From Myxococcales bacterium (GTDB lineage Bacteria > Myxococcota_A > Polyangia > Polyangiales > Polyangiaceae): a stretch of DNA of 64,000 nt. The translations under genes and the position numbers were made by a program. Below the pieces are notes generated by a model. It saw nothing but the letters and a program-made list of their open reading frames with translations, had not been told where the DNA came from and did not search any database. Where the stretch lies: positions 39,519 through 103,518 of the forward strand of contig SXNL01000242.1 of assembly GCA_005777185.1 (NCBI GenBank), in the 5' to 3' direction. Shown here in pieces: positions 1 through 9,893 of the stretch. Position 1 is the stretch's first letter, and each line of letters begins with the position of its first letter.

Positions 1-1250
<1,250 letters not shown>

Positions 1251-1271
1251 GCGGTGCTACGATCGGTTCGC

Positions 1272-3410
1272 ATGAGGAGCCGCCGGGTTCACGCGCTGGT
1301 GCTCGTCACCCTTGGATCCTTCGGCGCTGCGTTCGCCGCGTGTGGGGATCCGGCGCGCGACCTCTTCGTGCGCCCCTACGACTCAGGCGTCGCCGATGCC
1401 CGTCCGTGCGACGCGTGCGAGGCCGGCGACGCCGAGACGGTGGATCCCACGCTCGGCGGTCCGTGCCTCGACGACGCCCAGTGTCAGGACGGCATCCTCT
1501 GTACCTTCGATCGCTGCGACAAGGGGATCTCGCGTTGCAGGTTCAGCCCGGATGACGCCCAGTGTCAGGACGGGAACCACTGCAACGGCAAGGAGATCTG
1601 CGCGCCGCGCCTCGGGTGCCAGCCCGGGCCAGCCGTCACGTGCCAGGATGGCGACGCCTGCACGGTGGACCGGTGCGTCGAGGCGACGCGATCGTGCGAG
1701 CACCTCCCGCGGGACGCCGACGGCGACGGCGATCCCACGGACCACTGCGTGTCCAAGCGGGACTGCGACGACGACGATCCCACGGTGTCGAGCAAGCGCG
1801 GCGAGATCTGCGGAAACGGCAAGGACGACAACTGCGACGGCCGCGTGGACGAGACGCCCTGCGGCGTCCCGGTGGGCGACACCTGCGCGGCCGCCATCGC
1901 GGTGACCGCGCCGGGGGCGTACGTGGTGTCGACGGTCGCGGCCAAGAAGGACCACACGGCGTCCTGCTCGGTGACGACCCCGGCCGCCTCGACCGACGTC
2001 GTCGTGGCCATCACGATCCCGGCGGGAGGGCCGAGGGACGTCGCCATCCGTGCGTCGTCCGCGACCACGGAGATCGCTGTCGCCCTCGAGACGACGTGCG
2101 GCGTGGCGGCCACGGACGTGGGCTGCCAGGTGGTGAAGAAGGGCGTGGAGACGCGGCTCCTCGGCCGATCGCTCGCGCCGGGGACGTATTTCCTCCTCGT
2201 TTCCACGCAGGACGAGGCGACCGTCGATCTGCGCATCGACTTCCAGCCCGCGACCACCCGGCCGACGAACGAGTCCTGCGCTTCGCCCGCGGCGATCCCG
2301 ACGGACACGGTGGTGCCGGTCTCGATCGTCGACGCGGCGAGGGATCTCGCCACGGGCTGCACGAAGAGCGCGACGGGCGACCTCACCTACGCGTTCACGC
2401 TCGCGGCGCCGAAGGACGTGCGCGTCTTCGCGCAGACGGTCTCGGGGACGGGGGCGGCCGTCGTGAGCCTGCGCGGCTCGCCGTGCGCGACGACCGAGAC
2501 CCGGTGCCGCGTGGGGAACGCGCCTCCGCTCTTCGCGCGGAGCCTCCCGGCGGGAACGTACACGGTCGCGGTCTCGGCGACCTCGCCGATCGACGCGAAC
2601 CTGCTCGTGAAGACCTACCCTCCGACCGTCGCGCCGGCGAACCAGACCTGTGCGGCGCCGCCTCCGGCCGTCGTCAACGCGCCGCTGTCGGTCGATCTCT
2701 CCGGCCAGGAGGACGCGATCCAGAACGGCTGCCTCCCCGGAGCGCCCAACGCGGCGTACGAGCTCGTCCTCGCGCAGCCGAGCGACGTCATGGTCATCGG
2801 TCGCTTTCCGCCCGGCGATCAAGGGGCGGTCGCCTTCGGCGGGACCGCCTGCACGGCCGCGGACACGCTGGTGTGCGCCGCCGGGGCCACCCCCGTGCGC
2901 ATCTCGCGGCGCAACGTGCCGGCGGGCACCTACCGCGTGGTGGTCGCCGAGGAGTACGGCAAGACCGCGCGCCTCGACGTCCTCGTGCGGCCCACCGTCC
3001 CGCCCACCGTCGTCTCCGGAGCGGACGACTGCGCGTCCGTGCTCACGATCCCGGGCGCCGGCGGCTTCTTCACGGGCGACACGCGGACCGCTACGCCGAC
3101 GTTCAGCGCGGGGTGCGACGTGGCGGGTCTCCCGGCCGGGGGCGCCAAGGATCAGATCCTGAAGCTCGTCCTGACGCAGCCTCGGCGCGTCGTGCTCAAC
3201 ATGGACGGTTCGACCTACTCCACGGTGCTGGACGTGCGGAGCGGCCTCGCATGCCCAGGGGCCGAGGTCCCCGACGCGTGCTACGCGGGGACCTCCGGGC
3301 CGCGCAGCTTCCTGGACCTCTCGCTCGGCGCGGGGACCTACTTCCTGCAGGTCGACGGCTTCAACAAGGACGAGGGCCCATGGAACCTGGACGTGCGCGC
3401 GATCCCCTGA
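1272..3410 (+). CDS. Secreted lipoprotein with MopE-like metal-binding motif and repeated beta domains
   Basis: A 712-residue exported protein. I chose ATG 1272 over the in-frame GTG at 1254 because it directly starts a signal peptide ending in a lipobox (FAAC). After a linker rich in Asp and Ala come Cys-rich segments (residues about 55-140) and then a DADGDGD...CDDDDP...NGKDDNCDG block of the putative metal-binding MopE type. The rest is about five diverged copies of a module beginning with an N/D-x-x-C motif and containing a GTY(F/T)(L/V)(L/V)V strand, resembling pre-peptidase C-terminal (PPC-like) beta modules. The likely location is the outer membrane or cell surface. No catalytic domain is visible; the role is unknown. 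Confidence 0.75.
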   Translation: MRSRRVHALVLVTLGSFGAAFAACGDPARDLFVRPYDSGVADARPCDACEAGDAETVDPTLGGPCLDDAQCQDGILCTFDRCDKGISRCRFSPDDAQCQDGNHCNGKEICAPRLGCQPGPAVTCQDGDACTVDRCVEATRSCEHLPRDADGDGDPTDHCVSKRDCDDDDPTVSSKRGEICGNGKDDNCDGRVDETPCGVPVGDTCAAAIAVTAPGAYVVSTVAAKKDHTASCSVTTPAASTDVVVAITIPAGGPRDVAIRASSATTEIAVALETTCGVAATDVGCQVVKKGVETRLLGRSLAPGTYFLLVSTQDEATVDLRIDFQPATTRPTNESCASPAAIPTDTVVPVSIVDAARDLATGCTKSATGDLTYAFTLAAPKDVRVFAQTVSGTGAAVVSLRGSPCATTETRCRVGNAPPLFARSLPAGTYTVAVSATSPIDANLLVKTYPPTVAPANQTCAAPPPAVVNAPLSVDLSGQEDAIQNGCLPGAPNAAYELVLAQPSDVMVIGRFPPGDQGAVAFGGTACTAADTLVCAAGATPVRISRRNVPAGTYRVVVAEEYGKTARLDVLVRPTVPPTVVSGADDCASVLTIPGAGGFFTGDTRTATPTFSAGCDVAGLPAGGAKDQILKLVLTQPRRVVLNMDGSTYSTVLDVRSGLACPGAEVPDACYAGTSGPRSFLDLSLGAGTYFLQVDGFNKDEGPWNLDVRAIP

Positions 3411-3868
3411 CGGCGCGTCCGCAGGCGGCGTCGCGGACGGAGATGACCGAGTATGTGCTCCCGCAGCACTCGAACGCGCTCGGCAACGTGTTCGGCGGGC
3501 AGATCATGGCGTGGGTCGACCTCTGCGGCGCGATCGCCGCGCAGCGGCACAGCGGGCGCGTCGCGGTGACGGCGTTCGTGGACGATCTCAAGTTCGACCG
3601 CCCGGTCAAGGTGGGTGAGGTCGTCCACCTCGTCGCGCAGGTGACGGCGACGTTCCGCACCTCGATGGAGATCGAGATCGTCGTCACCGGGGAGGACAGC
3701 CGGAGCGGACGCCGGTGGCCGTGCGTCGCGGCCAAGCTCACGTTCGTCGCGATCGACGAGGCGGGGATCCCGACGCCGGTCGCGCCGCTCGCGCTCGATA
3801 CGGACGAGACGCGCGCCTCCCAGGCGGCGGGCGAGGAGCGCCGCCGGGTGCGGCTGCGCTCGCGATAG
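3380..3868 (+). CDS. Hotdog-fold acyl-CoA thioesterase (YciA/ACOT type)
   Basis: A 162-residue single hotdog domain predicted to hydrolyse acyl-CoA to free acid and CoA in the cytoplasm. The motif PQHSNALGNVFGGQIMAWVD (residues about 26-45) is the characteristic helix-containing segment of this family, with the conserved Asn and Asp that organise the active site. ATG 3380 gives the usual short leader before the EMTE-VLPQH start of the domain. The start lies 31 bp inside the preceding lipoprotein gene in another frame. The C-terminal 25 residues are charged and not part of the domain. Confidence 0.85.
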   Translation: MEPGRARDPLTARPQAASRTEMTEYVLPQHSNALGNVFGGQIMAWVDLCGAIAAQRHSGRVAVTAFVDDLKFDRPVKVGEVVHLVAQVTATFRTSMEIEIVVTGEDSRSGRRWPCVAAKLTFVAIDEAGIPTPVAPLALDTDETRASQAAGEERRRVRLRSR

Positions 3869-3874
3869 GGGCGG

Positions 3875-4705
3875 TCAGTCGCACCCGATCGGGCCGACCT
3901 TCGCAGGGTCCAGGCCCTTGGCGACGTCGGTCGCGATCTGCAGCAGGCTCCGCGCGTGGGTCGTGTCGAGGCGAAACGCCGTGGTCGTCCTGCGCGGCGA
4001 GCCCTCGGGATCGTCGCGGTGCGAGATGAGCCCCACGAGCGCGCCGCCGTTGCCGTCGACGATCGGTCCGCCGACGTCGCCCTTGCACAGCGGCACGTCG
4101 ATGGTGATCGCCTCCGACTCGATCGCGACCACCGAGCCCGGACGGCCCTTCGCCCGGATGGGCTCGCCCGCGCACTTTCCGAAGCCGAGGGCGGAGATGC
4201 TCCCGCCGATGCCCGGTGCCATCGCGACCTTCGGCGGCTCGACCCACTCCGCAGGCTCCGCGAGCACGAGGACCGCCACGTCGAGGTGTTTCCAGGAGCA
4301 GTTCGGCGCGACGACGATCGCGACCTTGCGCTGCGTCCACGTGAGCGTGCTCGAGGCGAGCTCGACCCTCACTTCCTGGTCGGCGGGGACGACGACGGCG
4401 TTGCGCGCCTTCTTGACGCACTGGTGGGCCGTGGCGACGAGCCGAGGACCGATGACGACGCCGGAGCAGACGGCCTCTGGCGTGTGGACGTGGACGAGGG
4501 CGCGCTCCTCGCGCGTCCCGACCATCGGGTGGTCGGGCTCGACGGCGGAGTCGTTGTCGGGCAGCTCGGCGAGGCGCTCGTTCTCGTGTGCATGGGCGTG
4601 CTGCACGACCTGCGGACCGCCCACGTTGGAGGGCTTCTCCTGGTTGACGAGCTCCACGCCGCCGCAAGCGGCTGCGGCGAGCGCGAGGGGGAGAATGCGC
4701 TGCAC
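3875..4705 (-). CDS. Trypsin-like serine protease homologue lacking the catalytic Ser (lipoprotein)
   Basis: A 276-residue protein with a lipobox (AAAC, Cys14) and a chymotrypsin-fold domain from about residue 60. The His region (ATAHQC, His94) and Asp region (LDVAVL, Asp142) are intact, but the hallmark GDSGGP is GDVGGP here, putting Val211 (codon at 4073-4075) in place of the nucleophile. It is therefore probably not an active peptidase; a binding or decoy role at the envelope is possible. The Asn/Gln-rich linker after the lipobox suggests tethering. It converges on the thioesterase gene with a 6-bp gap. Confidence 0.8.
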   Translation of the reverse strand: MQRILPLALAAAACGGVELVNQEKPSNVGGPQVVQHAHAHENERLAELPDNDSAVEPDHPMVGTREERALVHVHTPEAVCSGVVIGPRLVATAHQCVKKARNAVVVPADQEVRVELASSTLTWTQRKVAIVVAPNCSWKHLDVAVLVLAEPAEWVEPPKVAMAPGIGGSISALGFGKCAGEPIRAKGRPGSVVAIESEAITIDVPLCKGDVGGPIVDGNGGALVGLISHRDDPEGSPRRTTTAFRLDTTHARSLLQIATDVAKGLDPAKVGPIGCD

Positions 4706-4714
4706 GCCCTGAGG

Positions 4715-5404
4715 CTACCCGAGTCTCCCGCGGCCTGGAAGGGACGTCGTGCCGAACAGCCGGTCGCCGACGAGCGCCCCCGCCGCGGCGAGCCCCACGA
4801 GCGGCAGGACGTGGCCGAGCGCGACGTGCGCCAGCTCGCCGACCCAGCAGTGGAGCACGATGAGCGCCCCCCCCAGGGCGCCGATGGCCGCAAACAGGAG
4901 CGCGCCCGTCGCCCGAGGATGCACCGGATCGATGGCGCGGTACGTGGCGCCGACCGCAGCGAGCGGGCCCGCCGCGTACGCGAGGGTGATCGCGAAGCAT
5001 GTAACATGCATGGACACCGGGACGGCCGCCTCGCCCGCCGCCCCGAGAAGGTGCTCGAGGAGAGCGTACCACGCGAGGAGCACCGGTCCCATCGCCGCCG
5101 CGCAGGCGACGAGCAGGCGCGTGGGCGGCCCGAGCATCGCGCCTCGCCTCCCGATCGCGAGCCACGCGCCCGCCATGGCGATCGCCGCCCACCCGAGCAA
5201 CGTGCCGTACACGAGCGTCGTGGGGCGGCCGTTCAAGTGCACTCCGCCCGTCAGGCCGACCGCGACGACGCTCGCGACGAGACCCGCCGCGAGGAGGCGG
5301 GATCGCGTGCGCGAGACCTGCGCCCGCGACGGGGCAGGGGCGATCTTGATCGCGTCCTCGATCGTGGCCTGGAGCCGGCGCGCGTTTTCGCGGTCTCTCG
5401 TCAC
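4715..5404 (-). CDS. NrsF-like (DUF1109) anti-sigma factor, integral membrane
   Basis: A 229-residue protein with a short cytoplasmic N-terminus (about 35 residues) followed by six predicted hydrophobic helices. The C-terminal half contains HCWVGELAHVALGHVLP, the conserved pattern of NrsF/DUF1109 membrane anti-sigma factors. Its GTG start overlaps the stop of the ECF sigma gene (GTGA), indicating translational coupling; the expected role is to hold that sigma factor at the inner membrane until a signal releases it. Family membership is inferred from motif and context. Copy 7 of the dispersed motif core (5000-5010) lies within it. Confidence 0.75.
   Translation of the reverse strand: MTRDRENARRLQATIEDAIKIAPAPSRAQVSRTRSRLLAAGLVASVVAVGLTGGVHLNGRPTTLVYGTLLGWAAIAMAGAWLAIGRRGAMLGPPTRLLVACAAAMGPVLLAWYALLEHLLGAAGEAAVPVSMHVTCFAITLAYAAGPLAAVGATYRAIDPVHPRATGALLFAAIGALGGALIVLHCWVGELAHVALGHVLPLVGLAAAGALVGDRLFGTTSLPGRGRLG
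5000..5010 (+). repeat. Dispersed motif, core-only copy (TGTA-N3-TGCA)
   Basis: TGTAACATGCA has the core of the family but no CRTAT tail on either side. It lies in the anti-sigma gene. Confidence 0.35.
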
Positions 5405-5979
5405 GAGGGCCTCCGGGCGATTGCGGCGCGCAGGGCCTCGTAGGCGCGATGAGCGCGCAGCTTGACGGCCGCCACCGTGGTGCCGAGGACGGCCGCCGCC
5501 TCGCCGAGGCTGAGCCCCTCCTGCTTGACCAGCTCGAATGCGACGCGCTGGTTCTCGGGCAGGTCCGCGAGCGTCGCGCGGAGGACGTCCGCGAGCCCCT
5601 GCGCGTCGACGAGCTCCTCCGCCGAGGCATCGACCGACGCGAGGAGGTCGGCGGCGTCGCCCTCGTCCGCGTCCTGGGCGAGGACGATGCGCCGGCCGCG
5701 GCGGTGCGCGTCGATGATGCCCCTCCGCGCGATCGCGAACGCCCAGGGGATCACCGCGGCGCCCTCCACGAAGCGCCCACGGGCGCCGTGGATACGGAGC
5801 ATCGTCTGCTGCAGGAGATCGTCCGCCAGCGCCTCGTCGCGCGTCTGCCGATGGAGGAACCCGTAGAGACGCGGCGCGAGGCCCTCGTAGAGCTCTCCGA
5901 ACGCCGCGTCATCGCCCGCGGCATAGCGATCCATCGCGCGGTCGAGGCTCGAGTCGTCGCGGGATGTCGCCACGAGCAC
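5401..5979 (-). CDS. ECF-subfamily RNA polymerase sigma factor
   Basis: A sigma-70 family protein of about 192 residues with region 2 (DDLLQQTMLRIHGARGRF) and region 4 (LPENQRVAFELVKQEGLSLGEAAAVLGTTVAAVKLRAHRAY). It directs transcription of a small regulon and normally binds its own promoter. The frame is open back to 6105, but that stretch encodes only Pro/Gly/Arg low complexity and overlaps a perfect DNA hairpin, so I prefer GTG 5979 (an ATG at about 5933 is also possible). It is coupled to the NrsF-like anti-sigma gene downstream. Confidence 0.85.
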   Translation of the reverse strand: MLVATSRDDSSLDRAMDRYAAGDDAAFGELYEGLAPRLYGFLHRQTRDEALADDLLQQTMLRIHGARGRFVEGAAVIPWAFAIARRGIIDAHRRGRRIVLAQDADEGDAADLLASVDASAEELVDAQGLADVLRATLADLPENQRVAFELVKQEGLSLGEAAAVLGTTVAAVKLRAHRAYEALRAAIARRPS

Positions 5980-6024
5980 CCCGTCTACCACGACGCCGGC
6001 CTGCCACGCAGGCGTCACCCCGCC

Positions 6025-6046
6025 CCCTCTCCCTCCGCGGAGAGGG
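6025..6046. repeat. Perfect inverted repeat, REP-like hairpin
   Basis: CCCTCTCC and GGAGAGGG form an 8-bp perfect stem around the six bases CTCCGC. It lies between the kinase gene and the sigma gene and could be a transcription attenuator or a member of a dispersed intergenic palindrome family. No T-tract follows it. Confidence 0.55.
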
Positions 6047-6143
6047 AGGCCGGGAGGGTGAGGGCTGCGCGGAAGAACAGAGGCCTCGATCGGCACGAGC
6101 GTCACGAGAGCGTTACGCGGGACGGCGGATCTGGTTTCGCACG

Positions 6144-8222
6144 TCAGGTGGCGCGCTCCCGGACCAGGAGACCGGCGGCGAAGAGGAGCTTGAGCGCCAG
6201 CAGCACGTCACGTCGCTGGCCGCGGACGAGGTCGGCTTTGTGGCCGGGCGGGCGCCGCTCGCCGAACGTGGCCTCGAGGATCTCTCCCACGGTCGTCCCG
6301 TCCGTGGCCGTGGCGAGGACGCGGGACACGGACGGTGGCCATACCACGTCGGTCGTGGTCCGGCGCGTCCCCGCGACGTGTCCGTCTCCGGTCCGGATGC
6401 GCGCGCCGAGCGGCAGCCCGAAGGACTCGAACGCGTCCCCGTCCGGGTGCTGCACGGCGAGGCCCGACAGCAGGATGGTGGGGAGGTCCAGGTCGAGGGG
6501 GAACTCGACGTGCTCGGGCTTCCGGGCGTCGTAGAACGAGGCCTTGCCGCGGCGCCACCTGAACGTGTCGGCGACGCGATCGCGCCCCTGGTCGCGGATC
6601 GCCCGGAAGACGCCCACCGGGCCGATGAGGCCCAGGGCGATGAGCGTGTCGCCCATCCGTCCGCCGTATCGTGGCAGGACGGCGAGCGCGAGGTCGAGCT
6701 CCTCTCGCGCCAGCTTTCCTCGCCGGACGAGGTACTCACCGAGGAGCTCCGTGGCGTCGCTGGAAGCGACGTGGTGGAGCTTTCCGTGGAGAAAGAAGAG
6801 CTCCTTCCGCCCCGGCGTCTCGCCCACCTCGGCGCGCGGGTCGGCCTCGTGCTCGACCACGAGCGCGCCCGTCGCCCGGTCTGCCACGAGGTGCAGGAGG
6901 ACGTCGAGCATGCCGACCGTGCCGAGATCCTGCGTCCACGTCGGGCCGTCGGGGTCGGACAGGGTGTGGCCCTTCGTGCCCGTGACTGGAGCGACGAAGC
7001 GCGCCAGATCTTCGATGGATTCGATGTCGCGCATGCCCCCGCCGAGGTAATCGATGCGATCCCCGCGGCCGATGGCCCCCGTCGCGAGGAGCTCGACGAG
7101 CTTCGCGAACGTGTACGGCCCCCCTCGGGTGCCGTCCTTGAACTCGACGAGCGACGGCGCAAGCGCGTATTGGCCCGTCGTGTTGCCGCTGTCTGGCGGC
7201 GGGGAGTCGGCTCGTCCCTGCTCGCGCGGGGGGGGAGCCGCGACGGCGCGCATCGCCTGCACGCTCTGGTGCACGGCCTTGATGCCGTCCGCCGATCCGA
7301 GGCGCTCGACGCGCTTTACTCCCGCGGCCAGGTCCCGTCGGGCCATCGCCGGATCCGCCTCGAAGGGTGAGAGCGCCTCGTTGAACGCCAGCGCGGACGG
7401 GAAGCGTTCCGCAGCGGAGCACGAAAGACCCCGCTTGAGCACCTCGTACAGCCCGACGGGCAGGTCGTCCCTCGCCGCGTCGAGCAGATCGGTCCTGCAG
7501 TCCCGGATCTGCAGGAGCACCGCCAGCTGGCCCGTGCCGGGGAAGAGTGGCCTGCCGAGCAGCATCTCCGCGAGGACCACCGCCAAGCTGAAGAGATCCG
7601 CGCGCTGGTCCGCCGGCTCACCGGCGACCTGCTCCGGCGCGAAGTACGAGAACTTCCCGCTCAGCACCTGCGCCCCGGTCGACGCGGGGCCGACCAGGGA
7701 GCGTGCGATCCCGAAGTCCCCGAGCTTCACGCCGCCCGTGCGCGACAGGTAGATATTCGACGGCGACACGTCCCGGTGCACGATGTCGAGCCGGTCGCCG
7801 GCCTCGCCCCGCGCTTCGTGCACGCTCGCGAGGGCGCGCAGCACCTCGCGCGCCACGTACACCGACACGCCCGGGCTGAGCGCGTCGCCGTCCTGCCGAA
7901 GGGCGCGAAGGAGGCGGTACAGATCCGCACCCTCGATGTACTCCATCGCCAGGTACGGTTCGCCCTGCTCGTCTGTGCCCGCCCCGAAGACGCTGACGAC
8001 GTTCTCGTGATGCACGCACGCGTGGAGGCGCGCCTCGCGGTCGAACATCGTCCGGCCCTCCGTATCCGCGCCGAAGTGGGGGAGGAGGCGCTTGACGACG
8101 AGCCGGTCCGGGAAGGGGCCTCCCACCTCGGCCGGGTGCGCGAGGAACACCTCCGCCGTTCCCCCGACGGCGATGCGCGCATCGAGGTAGAACGGACCGA
8201 AACGAACGGGCTTCGCGGTCAT
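6144..8222 (-). CDS. Ser/Thr protein kinase with C-terminal DUF4388-like domain
   Basis: A 692-residue Hanks-type kinase. Residues about 8-290 form the kinase domain: Gly-rich loop IAVGGTAEVF (17-26), ATP-anchoring Lys44, HRD (149-151), DFG (169-171) and an APEQ-type activation end. A GYF_2/DUF4339-like segment (GPYTFAKLVELLATGAI, about 360-410) follows, then a DUF4388-like region (LDVLLHLVADRATGALVVEH, about 440 onward) typical of myxobacterial signalling proteins. There are no transmembrane segments, so it is cytoplasmic. It is divergent from the cytochrome gene with a 53-bp shared upstream region. Confidence 0.88.
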   Translation of the reverse strand: MTAKPVRFGPFYLDARIAVGGTAEVFLAHPAEVGGPFPDRLVVKRLLPHFGADTEGRTMFDREARLHACVHHENVVSVFGAGTDEQGEPYLAMEYIEGADLYRLLRALRQDGDALSPGVSVYVAREVLRALASVHEARGEAGDRLDIVHRDVSPSNIYLSRTGGVKLGDFGIARSLVGPASTGAQVLSGKFSYFAPEQVAGEPADQRADLFSLAVVLAEMLLGRPLFPGTGQLAVLLQIRDCRTDLLDAARDDLPVGLYEVLKRGLSCSAAERFPSALAFNEALSPFEADPAMARRDLAAGVKRVERLGSADGIKAVHQSVQAMRAVAAPPPREQGRADSPPPDSGNTTGQYALAPSLVEFKDGTRGGPYTFAKLVELLATGAIGRGDRIDYLGGGMRDIESIEDLARFVAPVTGTKGHTLSDPDGPTWTQDLGTVGMLDVLLHLVADRATGALVVEHEADPRAEVGETPGRKELFFLHGKLHHVASSDATELLGEYLVRRGKLAREELDLALAVLPRYGGRMGDTLIALGLIGPVGVFRAIRDQGRDRVADTFRWRRGKASFYDARKPEHVEFPLDLDLPTILLSGLAVQHPDGDAFESFGLPLGARIRTGDGHVAGTRRTTTDVVWPPSVSRVLATATDGTTVGEILEATFGERRPPGHKADLVRGQRRDVLLALKLLFAAGLLVRERAT

Positions 8223-8275
8223 GTCGTCGGCGGCCGCTCGATCTTACGCCCAATCGTGGGTAGTGTCGGACAAAA

Positions 8276-9892
8276 GTGCGAACCAACCTCGTCTGCGCAA
8301 CCCTGTTCGCCCTCTCGGCCGCGACCGCCGCGTGCGAGGCATGCCGGCCGTCGACCCAGGGTCCCGCGACGGGCGCGACCGGCCGGCCAACGGATCCCGA
8401 TCGGCCGACCGTCAGGCTGTATGTCGTCAGCGACCTCGCGGGCGCGCTCGAGCCCTGCGGGTGTGTGAAGGACCAGAAAGGCGGGCTCGATCATGCGGCC
8501 GCGTGGATCGCCGAGGAGAGGAAGCGCGCCCCGGACGCGGCGATCGTGAGCGCAGGGCCATTGTTCTACATGGATCCGGAGCTGAAGGCCGACAACGCCG
8601 CGCAGGATCGGGCCAAGGCCGAGACCCTGGCCCGTGTGCTCGGCAAGCTGGGCCTGCTGGCCTTCGCGCCAGGTCGGAACGAGCTCGCCGGCGGAGCGCC
8701 CGGCCTCGAGGCGCTCGTGCGCGCGAGCGGGGCGCGCATGCTCGCCGCGAACGTCACCGGGCTCCCCGGCGCGGCGTCGACCGAGCTGCGCGAGTTCCAG
8801 GGCGTCAAGGTCGGGTTCGTGGGCGTGACGGCGCTCGACCCGCCCGCCGCGCTCGGGGCGCAGGTCGGCCCCGCGGAGGCGGCCGTGAAGGCTGGCGTGG
8901 CCACGCTGAAGGCGCAGGGGGCGAACGTGCTCGTCCTGCTCGCGGCGACCGGTCGCGGCACGGCGAAGCGCCTCGCCGACGCCGTCCCGGAGCTCACCGC
9001 CATCGTCGTCGGATCTCCGGGCGGCTCCGGCGATCGGAACACCGACGGCCCACCGCCGGAGCGCGTCGGGGACACCCTCGTCCTGGAGACCGGCAATCAC
9101 CTCCAGACGGTCGGCGTGCTGGATCTCTTCGTACGCGACCGCAAGTTCACCTTCGCCGACACGACGGGCGTCGAGCGGGCGAAGCAGCGTGACGACGTGG
9201 CGCGCCGCATCGACGAGCTCCGCGCGAGGATCGCGGACTGGGAGCGGGACGGCCGTGTCGCTGCCGCGGACATCGCCGCGCGCAAGGGCGATCTCGCGAA
9301 GCTGGAGGCCGAGCGGGCCGAGCTCGAGAAGGCCCCCCCGCCCGCGACGGGGAGCTACCTTCGCTTCCGCTCCGTCGAGATTCGCGAGGGCATGGGCCAG
9401 GATCCTGGCACCAAGGCGGAGCTCTCTGCGTATTACAAGCGCGTCAACGACGACAACAAGGCGCGCTTCAAGGACAGGAAGCCCGCGAAGCCGGCCGCGG
9501 GCGAGCCCTCCTACAGCGGCGTCGAGGCGTGCACCAACTGTCACGACGAGCCGCGCGCCGTCTGGGACAAGACGGCGCACGCGCGCGCCTACAAGACGCT
9601 CGCGGACCAGTCCAAGGAGTACAACCTCGACTGCGTGAGCTGTCACGTCACCGGCTACGACCGCCCCGGCGGCAGCACCGTCACGTTCGTATCCGACCTC
9701 GAGAACGTGCAGTGCGAGCAGTGCCACGGCCCCGGATCTCTCCACGTCAAGGAGCCGAAGAAGGTGAAGGTGCCCGTTCCGAAGCCCGCGGCCGAGTCGT
9801 GCGCCGCGTGTCATCACCCGCCGCACGTGCACGCGTTCGACGCCGCGTCCAAGATGGATCTCGTCCTCGGCAAGGGCCACGGGAAGAAGTAG
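8276..9892 (+). CDS. UshA-like periplasmic protein with C-terminal tetrahaem cytochrome c domain
   Basis: A 538-residue exported protein (N-terminal signal with Cys-rich end). Residues about 40-300 follow the fold of 5'-nucleotidase-like metallophosphoesterases (VVSDLAGALEPCGC), but the usual metal ligands (DxH, GDxxxG, GNHE) are not recognisable, so hydrolase activity is doubtful. A coiled-coil segment (about 300-360) precedes four CxxCH haem sites: CTNCH, CVSCH, CEQCH, CAACH. The arrangement resembles cytochrome c554-like electron carriers. Proteins of this kind are sometimes called UshA-like (seleno)proteins; EPCGC is the redox Cys pair. It probably acts in periplasmic electron transfer. 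GTG start. Confidence 0.8.
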   Translation: MRTNLVCATLFALSAATAACEACRPSTQGPATGATGRPTDPDRPTVRLYVVSDLAGALEPCGCVKDQKGGLDHAAAWIAEERKRAPDAAIVSAGPLFYMDPELKADNAAQDRAKAETLARVLGKLGLLAFAPGRNELAGGAPGLEALVRASGARMLAANVTGLPGAASTELREFQGVKVGFVGVTALDPPAALGAQVGPAEAAVKAGVATLKAQGANVLVLLAATGRGTAKRLADAVPELTAIVVGSPGGSGDRNTDGPPPERVGDTLVLETGNHLQTVGVLDLFVRDRKFTFADTTGVERAKQRDDVARRIDELRARIADWERDGRVAAADIAARKGDLAKLEAERAELEKAPPPATGSYLRFRSVEIREGMGQDPGTKAELSAYYKRVNDDNKARFKDRKPAKPAAGEPSYSGVEACTNCHDEPRAVWDKTAHARAYKTLADQSKEYNLDCVSCHVTGYDRPGGSTVTFVSDLENVQCEQCHGPGSLHVKEPKKVKVPVPKPAAESCAACHHPPHVHAFDAASKMDLVLGKGHGKK

Positions 9893-9893
9893 G

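Noticed and set aside
1383..2822. Long antisense reading frames opposite real genes (also 3738-5630, 8219-9925, 12499-15288, 24998-28393)
   Set aside because: Arg/Pro/Ala/Gly-rich translations without domains, a by-product of high GC; the sense genes have motifs and signal peptides.
8446..8466. Possible selenocysteine at the EPCGC motif of the UshA-like protein
   Set aside because: Both codons read as Cys with no in-frame TGA.
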